From an uncultured Kordiimonas sp. (GTDB taxonomy: Bacteria > Pseudomonadota > Alphaproteobacteria > Sphingomonadales > Kordiimonadaceae): a DNA stretch of 64,000 nt. The notes under the pieces are model-generated. The model saw nothing but the letters and a program-made list of their open reading frames with translations. It ran no database searches and was not told the origin of the DNA. The stretch covers positions 620,001-684,000 of the forward strand of contig CANLMI010000001.1 in NCBI GenBank assembly GCA_947492375.1, read 5' to 3'. Positions within the stretch are counted from its first letter, which is position 1; the number at the start of each line of letters is the position of its first letter. Positions 58,699 to 64,000 of this stretch are shown in pieces. The position numbers were made by a program, and so were the translations under genes.

Positions 58699-59157
58699 AT
58701 GGCTAGCAATCTTGTAGAATCCCTTATTGGCGCACTTGTTCTTTTAGTCGCGGGATGGTTTCTTTTGCTTGCTTATGAGCGCACAGATGCCATGTCTGGT
58801 GGCGGGTATTCACTTGTTGCCAAATTTGATCGGATTGACGGCCTAAATGTTGGCAGTGACGTTAGAATGTCAGGAATTAAAGTAGGCACTGTGACAGAGC
58901 AACGCCTTGACCCATCAACATATCAGGCGGTTGTCCAGTTTTCTGTGTCTCCGGGGGTGGAATTACCTCTTGATACTGCTGCGGCGATTTCAAGTGCAAG
59001 TTTGCTTGGCGGTAGTTATCTATCATTACTACCGGGCGGTGAAGATGAATATCTTGTCGAAGGTGATGAAATCGAAGAAACTCAGGATGCAGTTGATTTA
59101 GTTGGTCTTATAGGCAAATTTACTTCTGGCGGCGACAGCAGTGGTAACTCAGAATAA
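58699..59157 (+). CDS. mlaD: MlaD-type MCE domain lipid-transport protein
   Basis: A 152-residue protein with one N-terminal transmembrane helix (VESLIGALVLLVAGWFLLLA) and a single MCE domain (YSLVAKFDRIDGLNVGSDVR, VKVGTVTEQRLDP, ISSASLLGGSYLSLLPGG). MlaD forms hexameric rings moving phospholipids between membranes with the MlaFEDB transporter; mlaE/F are not in the window. The DUF2155 gene overlaps its end by 17 bases. Confidence 0.92.
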   Translation: MASNLVESLIGALVLLVAGWFLLLAYERTDAMSGGGYSLVAKFDRIDGLNVGSDVRMSGIKVGTVTEQRLDPSTYQAVVQFSVSPGVELPLDTAAAISSASLLGGSYLSLLPGGEDEYLVEGDEIEETQDAVDLVGLIGKFTSGGDSSGNSE

Positions 59158-59575
59158 ATTTTCATTGCTTATTGGTCTTACCTTACTTGCAATAACAGGA
59201 ATTAATTTTCCGGGTATAAGCCAAAACCAAAGCGTTGATGAGAGTATTGATACTGTAAATACAGTTGAACAAACCCATGTTGTTTTACGGGCGTTAGACA
59301 AAATCACAGCACGTATCACCGAAATTGAAATTCCTATCGATAGCGAACATCGTTTTGGCACCTTGGCTATATCAGCAAAATATTGCCGTACACGCCCACC
59401 GATTGAGCCACCTGAGACGTTTGCCTATCTGGTTATCAATGATGTAAAACGCGATGATAGCCGAGACAAGGTTTTTGAAGGGTGGATGGTTGCCTCAAGC
59501 CCGGCTTTAAATGCACTTGAGCATCCAATTTATGATGTCTGGGTGATTAACTGTAAAACGCTTTCGCCAGAGTAA
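59141..59575 (+). CDS. Exported DUF2155-domain protein
   Basis: A 144-residue protein with a signal peptide ([19 protein letters not shown]) and the DUF2155 pattern: [47 protein letters not shown] and [27 protein letters not shown] (in parts). Function unknown; it is conserved beside mlaD in alphaproteobacteria. GTG start overlapping mlaD; its 3' end overlaps aat by 46 bases on the other strand. Confidence 0.9.
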   Translation: MVTQNKFSLLIGLTLLAITGINFPGISQNQSVDESIDTVNTVEQTHVVLRALDKITARITEIEIPIDSEHRFGTLAISAKYCRTRPPIEPPETFAYLVINDVKRDDSRDKVFEGWMVASSPALNALEHPIYDVWVINCKTLSPE

Positions 59576-60189
59576 ATTTTGGATGGATGTTCATCAAAAC
59601 TAACATCTATCACTTTAAGCGCATCATTTAACAGCTCATGATATTCATCACGTGATATTTCGATTGCTCCAAACTGCTTCAAGTGGTCGGTTACAAACTG
59701 AGTATCCAAAAGCAAATACCCTTTATCGAGTAACCGGGCAACAAGGTGAGCTAGGGCAACCTTGCTGGCGTCCGTTACTGTATGAAACATACTTTCACCG
59801 AAAAAAGCACCGTTGATTGATACACCGTACAAGCCGCCAACCAGCTTGTTATCTAACCAACACTCAACTGAATGCGCGTTTCCCTGTTGAAAAAGCTCAT
59901 AATATAACCCTTCAATTCGGTCACTTATCCATGTTGTTTCGCGGTCTTTCGCAGGGTTTCCACAGCCCTTCATCACTTCCTGAAAGGCAGTATCAACTGT
60001 TACAGTGAACTTATTCTGACGAAGTAATTTTTTGAGGGATTTGGATATACGAAAAGAGTGCAGGGGGATAATACCGCGTTCGTCAGGATCGACCCAAAAC
60101 AGAGTTTCGTCATCCTTATCTTCTGACATCGGGAAAATGCCGTAAGCATAAGCCCGCAAGAGAATTTCAGGGGTAACAACATCCTGCAT
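59530..60189 (-). CDS. aat: Leucyl/phenylalanyl-tRNA-protein transferase
   Basis: A 219-residue transferase of the N-degron pathway, attaching Leu or Phe to proteins with N-terminal Lys/Arg. Motifs: [74 protein letters not shown] and [20 protein letters not shown]. Full length. It overlaps the convergent DUF2155 gene and lies 24 bases after accC. Confidence 0.96.
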   Translation of the reverse strand: MQDVVTPEILLRAYAYGIFPMSEDKDDETLFWVDPDERGIIPLHSFRISKSLKKLLRQNKFTVTVDTAFQEVMKGCGNPAKDRETTWISDRIEGLYYELFQQGNAHSVECWLDNKLVGGLYGVSINGAFFGESMFHTVTDASKVALAHLVARLLDKGYLLLDTQFVTDHLKQFGAIEISRDEYHELLNDALKVIDVSFDEHPSKIYSGESVLQLITQTS

Positions 60190-60213
60190 TGCTAGTATTA
60201 CCCCTGAAACATG

Positions 60214-61557
60214 TTATTTTTTACCTGCAAGAAAGGCTTCGAGCCAGTGAATGTCATAATTGCCCGTTTGGAAATCTTCATTTTCCATTAGCTTTAGGTG
60301 CAGTGGAATTGTGGTGGTAACACCATCAATCACATACTCCTCGAGCGAGCGGCGAAGCCGAAGCATACATCCCGAGCGGCTAAAGCCTGATACGATCAAT
60401 TTAGCGATCATACTGTCATAATAGGGTGGGATTTTATATCCTGCATAAACAGCGCTATCGCAGCGTACATTCAAACCGCCAGGCGTGTGATACTGTGTAA
60501 CTGTACCAGGACTTGGCATAAATGTTTCTGGATGTTCTGCGTTAATGCGGCATTCAATTGCATGACCGAAAAAGCGAACCATATCCTGTGTGTAATATAG
60601 TTTCTTACCTGATGCGACACGGATTTGTTCGCGAACAAGGTCGATTCCGGTAATCATTTCTGTCACAGGGTGTTCCACCTGAAGGCGTGTGTTCATCTCG
60701 ATAAAATAGAACTCGCCGTCTTCATACAGAAATTCGATGGTACCAGCGCCCAAATATCCAAAATCACCCATTGCTTTCGAGACAATACCGCCAACACGCA
60801 TGCGTGTTTCTTCGTCAATTGCAGGTGACGGCGCTTCCTCTAACACCTTTTGGTGACGGCGCTGTAGTGAGCAATCGCGTTCACCGAGGTGGATACAGTT
60901 ACCGTATTTATCACCAATGATTTGGAATTCAATATGGCGCGGTTTACCGAGGTATTTTTCAATATAAACAGCATCATCACCGAAGGCTGCTTTGGCTTCA
61001 GTGCGGCAAGCTGTAAGCGCACTAGATAGTTCAGCTTCGCTATTCACAACTTTCATACCGCGACCACCACCACCAGAGGCAGCTTTTACAATCACGGGAT
61101 ATCCGATTTCAGCACATACTTTATAGGCATCTTCGTCTTCTGTAATGCCACCTTCGGAACCTGGCACAACTGGAATGCCAAGTTTTTTGACTGTTTCCTT
61201 TGCTGTAATCTTATCACCCATCATTCTGATATGTTCAGGGCTTGGGCCAATGAATGTAATGCCGTGCTCTTCCACGATTTCAGCAAATCGTGCATTTTCA
61301 GATAAGAAACCATATCCCGGATGAATAGCATCAGCACCAGTAATTTCAGCAGCAGAGATAATGGCTGGGATGTTCAGATAGCTATCTGTTGAAGACGGCG
61401 GTCCGATACATACGCTTTCGTCTGCAAGGCGAACATGCATGGCATCTGCATCAGCCGTTGAATGAATGGCAACAGTTTTAATGCCCATTTCGTGGCATGC
61501 ACGGTGAATGCGAAGCGCAATTTCACCTCTGTTGGCAATTAGAACCTTTTTAAACAT
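60214..61557 (-). CDS. accC: Acetyl-CoA carboxylase, biotin carboxylase subunit
   Basis: A 447-residue biotin carboxylase: N-terminal [23 protein letters not shown]-grasp motifs [17 protein letters not shown] and [20 protein letters not shown], catalytic [20 protein letters not shown]. It carboxylates biotin on AccB for fatty-acid synthesis. accB is 9 bases upstream in the same operon. Confidence 0.97.
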   Translation of the reverse strand: MFKKVLIANRGEIALRIHRACHEMGIKTVAIHSTADADAMHVRLADESVCIGPPSSTDSYLNIPAIISAAEITGADAIHPGYGFLSENARFAEIVEEHGITFIGPSPEHIRMMGDKITAKETVKKLGIPVVPGSEGGITEDEDAYKVCAEIGYPVIVKAASGGGGRGMKVVNSEAELSSALTACRTEAKAAFGDDAVYIEKYLGKPRHIEFQIIGDKYGNCIHLGERDCSLQRRHQKVLEEAPSPAIDEETRMRVGGIVSKAMGDFGYLGAGTIEFLYEDGEFYFIEMNTRLQVEHPVTEMITGIDLVREQIRVASGKKLYYTQDMVRFFGHAIECRINAEHPETFMPSPGTVTQYHTPGGLNVRCDSAVYAGYKIPPYYDSMIAKLIVSGFSRSGCMLRLRRSLEEYVIDGVTTTIPLHLKLMENEDFQTGNYDIHWLEAFLAGKK

Positions 61558-61566
61558 TGGGTATCC

Positions 61567-62052
61567 CTATTCAATGATACAGAGGACTTCGCCGTATTCT
61601 ACTGGCTGTGAATCTGAGAAGAAAACCTCTTTCACTGTACCTGATTTGGTTGAAGGAATTTGGTTCATAACCTTCATTGCTTCAATGATCAGAAGTGTAT
61701 CGCCTTCTTTCACCTTGTCGCCAACTTTGACAAAAGCTGCAGTGTCAGGTGAGGGCGAAGCGTAAGCTGTTCCAACCATCGGTGCTGTTACCGCACCTGG
61801 ATGGTCTGCGGCACTTGCAGCAGGCGCAGCCGCTGGTGCTGCCGCAGGAGCAGAAGCTATAGGTGCAGCCGGAGCTGGAGCCGCAGGAACTGCTGTAGGC
61901 GCAGGTGCATTATAGCTTAATGTGCTTGGTACATCGCGGCCAACACGGATTCGAAAATCATCTTCCTCAACCTCAATTTCCGAAAGGGTTGACTTATCAA
62001 GAAGTTCAGCAAGCTCTCTGATAAGTTCTTTATAATCGTTTAGTTTTGACAT
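61567..62052 (-). CDS. accB: Acetyl-CoA carboxylase, biotin carboxyl carrier protein
   Basis: A 161-residue carrier: helical N-terminus (LNDYKELIRELAELLDKSTL), an Ala/Pro-rich linker, and the biotinyl domain with the attachment Lys at about 127 in IIEAMKVMNQIPS. Length and order are typical. Between aroQ (15 bases upstream) and accC (9 bases downstream), an arrangement common in proteobacteria. Confidence 0.97.
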   Translation of the reverse strand: MSKLNDYKELIRELAELLDKSTLSEIEVEEDDFRIRVGRDVPSTLSYNAPAPTAVPAAPAPAAPIASAPAAAPAAAPAASAADHPGAVTAPMVGTAYASPSPDTAAFVKVGDKVKEGDTLLIIEAMKVMNQIPSTKSGTVKEVFFSDSQPVEYGEVLCIIE

Positions 62053-62067
62053 TCGGTATTCCCTTGA

Positions 62068-62526
62068 TCATGAACCTTGTTGCAGAAGATCGACAAGCGC
62101 CGTTACTGCTAAAGCGTAGCCATTTGCACCAAAGCCGCAAATGACACCCGCGCTAACATCCGAGACATAAGAATGATGTCGGTAGTCTTCACGGGCAAAA
62201 ATATTTGAAAGGTGTAATTCAATAACAGGTACATTGATCGCTGCAACAGCGTCGTGAACTGCAATTGACGTGTGAGTGTAGGCCGCAGCGTTTAATATAA
62301 TGCCGGCTGCCTGGCGACCGCCTTCCTGAATCCAATCAACAAGCTCTCCCTCGGTATTTGTTTGACGAAAGTCACACTGATACCCAAGTTTAGATGCTTT
62401 TTGTGTCGAGAGGTTTTTAATATCTTCAAGGGTTGTAGCGCCGTAAATCGACACTTCCCTTGTGCCAAGAAGGTTAAGATTTGGGCCATTCAGGATATAA
62501 ATAAGATTATTATTGCTATCGCTCAT
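62068..62526 (-). CDS. aroQ: 3-dehydroquinate dehydratase, type II
   Basis: A 152-residue type II dehydroquinase of the shikimate pathway: IYILNGPNLNLLGTREVSIY with the catalytic Tyr, FRQTNTEGELVDWIQEG, IILNAAAYTHTSIAVHDAV and PVIELHLSNIFAREDYRHHS. The ATG at 62526 gives the conserved start; upstream codons in the same frame (to 62607) are not part of the family. First of aroQ-accB-accC. Confidence 0.96.
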   Translation of the reverse strand: MSDSNNNLIYILNGPNLNLLGTREVSIYGATTLEDIKNLSTQKASKLGYQCDFRQTNTEGELVDWIQEGGRQAAGIILNAAAYTHTSIAVHDAVAAINVPVIELHLSNIFAREDYRHHSYVSDVSAGVICGFGANGYALAVTALVDLLQQGS

Positions 62527-62643
62527 TTTCCAAATCCAAAAGTTTATAGATCGCTTGATGCATTCTATATAATGCCATATGCATAGTATGCAAAGCCGTA
62601 ACGGCAAATAAGTTTAAATATTTGATGTCATAAGAAATTTTAA

Positions 62644-62862
62644 ATGATCACATTAACTATCAATGGCGATGAAAAGCGTGTGCAAACTAATATCAGTTTG
62701 ACTGAATTACTGGAAAATATGCAAATTTCTCCTCAGAAAGTGGCTGTAGAGCGCAACCGAGAGATTGTTCCCCGATCAACCTATAACAATGTTATGATTG
62801 AAGACGGTGACCAACTTGAGATTGTCCATTTCATAGGCGGCGGTTTGCACGTTTGTTTATAA
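62644..62862 (+). CDS. thiS: Sulfur carrier protein ThiS with a short C-terminal extension
   Basis: A 72-residue ubiquitin-like carrier: [57 protein letters not shown]. ThiS normally ends at Gly-Gly, which ThiF adenylates; here five residues (LHVCL) follow GGG. It would need trimming, or it is a split relic of a ThiS-ThiG fusion. thiG follows 23 bases later. No TPP riboswitch is seen in the 117-base upstream gap. Confidence 0.88.
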   Translation: MITLTINGDEKRVQTNISLTELLENMQISPQKVAVERNREIVPRSTYNNVMIEDGDQLEIVHFIGGGLHVCL

Positions 62863-62885
62863 GAAAGAGTAAGAAGAATAATATT

Positions 62886-63656
62886 ATGAGTGATACCTGG
62901 AATATAGCTGGAAACGAGTTTTCATCTCGGTTGATCGTTGGCACTGGTAAATATAAAGATTTTAAACAAACGGCTGCCGCAGTAGAGGCATCCGGGGCTG
63001 AAATAGTCACTGTTGCTGTTCGGCGGGTTAATGTCAGTAACCCCAATGAACCTATGTTGGTTGACTATGTTGACCCTAAAAAAATCACATACTTACCAAA
63101 TACAGCCGGGTGTTTCACAGCCGATGATGCTGTGCGTACATTGCGCTTGGCCCGCGAAGCTGGTGGTTGGGATTTGGTTAAACTAGAGGTTTTGGGAAAT
63201 CAAAAGACGTTATACCCTGACATGCCTGCAACGTTTGAAGCCGCAGAAGCCCTTATTAAAGAGGGTTTTAAAGTTATGGTTTATACAAGTGATGATCCGA
63301 TTGCAGCGAAACGATTAGAAGACATGGGATGCGTTGCGATTATGCCACTGGGTGCACCAATTGGCTCTGGTCTTGGTATACAAAACCCAGTGCAAATTCG
63401 GCTGATTATTGAAGAGGCAAATGTGCCTGTTTTGGTAGATGCAGGGGTTGGAACAGCATCTGATGCTGCTGTTGCAATGGAACTGGGCTGTGATGGTGTG
63501 CTTATGAATACTGCTATTGCAGAAGCAAAAGATCCAATTGCTATGGCAAAAGCGATGAAACTTGCCGTTGAAAGTGGGCGTTTAGCGTATCAGGCAGGGC
63601 GTATGCCTAAGCGCTTATATGCAGACCCAAGCTCACCGCTTGCTGGTCTTATCTAA
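62886..63656 (+). CDS. thiG: Thiazole synthase ThiG
   Basis: A 256-residue TIM-barrel enzyme: [73 protein letters not shown] (Schiff-base Lys region) and [20 protein letters not shown]. It builds the thiazole of thiamine from deoxyxylulose phosphate and ThiS-thiocarboxylate. A strong terminator follows. Confidence 0.96.
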   Translation: MSDTWNIAGNEFSSRLIVGTGKYKDFKQTAAAVEASGAEIVTVAVRRVNVSNPNEPMLVDYVDPKKITYLPNTAGCFTADDAVRTLRLAREAGGWDLVKLEVLGNQKTLYPDMPATFEAAEALIKEGFKVMVYTSDDPIAAKRLEDMGCVAIMPLGAPIGSGLGIQNPVQIRLIIEEANVPVLVDAGVGTASDAAVAMELGCDGVLMNTAIAEAKDPIAMAKAMKLAVESGRLAYQAGRMPKRLYADPSSPLAGLI

Positions 63657-63680
63657 AATACAGAGCATGTTATTTTATCA

Positions 63681-63706
63681 AAGAGAGCCTTAAGGCTCTC
63701 TTTTTT
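63681..63706 (+). terminator. Intrinsic terminator after thiG
   Basis: GAGAGCC, TTAA, GGCTCTC within a fully palindromic 22-mer, followed by six T. It lies 25 bases after the thiG stop. Confidence 0.9.
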
Positions 63707-63721
63707 CTTGGTTTGAGAATA

Positions 63722-64000
63722 TTACCGGCCAGAAGCTTGCTGCGCTTTTGATCTGGCGCGTGCAATGGCTGCTTTCATATTGCCAATTCCTTCCGCTCCC
63801 AATAAAACGCTGTCGCCGATGATATATCCAGGTGTGCCTTCAAAGCCAATGTCACGCCCAATGGCAAGGACGTTTTCAATCCGTTTATCGATCAATTTAT
63901 CTTGCATATCCGATTTCAGGCGCAATACATCGAGGCCAGTTGATTGGGCAATTTGATAAATTCCATCTTCTGTGAGCGAACCAGGTGACGTCATTAATGC
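63722..64000 (-). CDS. DsbA-family thioredoxin-like protein, C-terminal part (5' end outside window)
   Basis: Ninety-odd C-terminal residues of a DsbA-fold oxidoreductase: the helical part ending IGRDIGFEGTPGYIIGDSVL, with the cis-Pro in GTPGYIIGD, then LLGAEGIGNMKAAIARARS. This resembles Com1/DsbA-like periplasmic thiol oxidoreductases. The CxxC motif would lie beyond the window, so redox activity cannot be confirmed. The frame is open to the window edge. Confidence 0.8.
   Translation of the reverse strand, partial: ALMTSPGSLTEDGIYQIAQSTGLDVLRLKSDMQDKLIDKRIENVLAIGRDIGFEGTPGYIIGDSVLLGAEGIGNMKAAIARARSKAQQASGR

Noticed and set aside
62527-62643. TPP riboswitch upstream of thiS
   Set aside because: The gap is only 117 bases and shows no CTGAGA or other TPP core motif.

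Overview
The window is a 64 kb piece of an alphaproteobacterial chromosome, moderately AT-rich by eye. It is almost wholly core genome: no tRNA, rRNA, IS element, CRISPR array or prophage is recognisable. The alphaproteobacterial placement rests on five things: a CckA-type hybrid kinase directly downstream of flagellar export genes; LexA boxes of the GTTC-N7-GTTC type; an NDUFA12-mlaD-DUF2155-aat-accC-accB-aroQ neighbourhood; a class II ribonucleotide reductase (NrdJ) of about 1200 residues; and an eukaryote-like NADP isocitrate dehydrogenase. A Kordiimonadales/Emcibacterales-like member is my guess; the sequence does not prove an order.

Layout. 1-4.4 kb: the 3' end of prfC, two dioxygenase/VOC-type enzymes, an SMP-30-like membrane-anchored protein, and a GPP34 (GOLPH3-like) gene interrupted by one in-frame TGA. 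4.4-12.1 kb: flagellar export genes in two divergent clusters (fhlB-like-fliO-fliP leftward; flgB-flgC-fliE-fliQ-fliR-flhB rightward), then cckA. 12.1-17.4 kb: recA with an SOS box, alaS, icd. 17.6-23.1 kb: LOG protein, LysM protein, phosphatidylethanolamine synthesis (psd, pssA), PadR regulator, SPOR lipoprotein. 23.1-23.8 kb: a gene-poor stretch holding a likely structured RNA with a strong terminator and, facing it, an unlisted 59-codon membrane-peptide gene whose promoter lies between two perfect SOS boxes. 23.8-32.2 kb: ppx/gppA, rlmE, guaB, rsmB-like, TPR protein, M28 peptidase, trmFO. 32.3-44.3 kb: an M28-like remnant, DUF924, SRPBCC, MuiA-family protein, uvrA (SOS box), GFA enzyme, LicD-like protein, metallophosphatase, PadR/HAAS pair, prolyl-hydroxylase-like enzyme. 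44.4-54 kb: ssb, RssA-type patatin, acyl-CoA dehydrogenase plus thiolase, sterol-desaturase family protein, GDPD, a histone-H1-like tail fused to DUF4389, and a GGDEF-EAL protein. 54-64 kb: nrdJ with tandem NrdR boxes, complex I NDUFA12, mlaD, DUF2155, aat, acetyl-CoA carboxylase accBC, aroQ, thiS-thiG, and a partial DsbA-family gene.

How parts connect. recA, uvrA and the 59-aa peptide share alphaproteobacterial LexA boxes; the box at recA and one of the two at the peptide are identical 15-mers. psd/pssA, accBC and the thiolase/acyl-CoA dehydrogenase pair cover lipid metabolism. The flagellar clusters and cckA fit cell-cycle-linked motility. The most novel candidate is the doubly LexA-boxed peptide and its convergent RNA at 23.2-23.7 kb.
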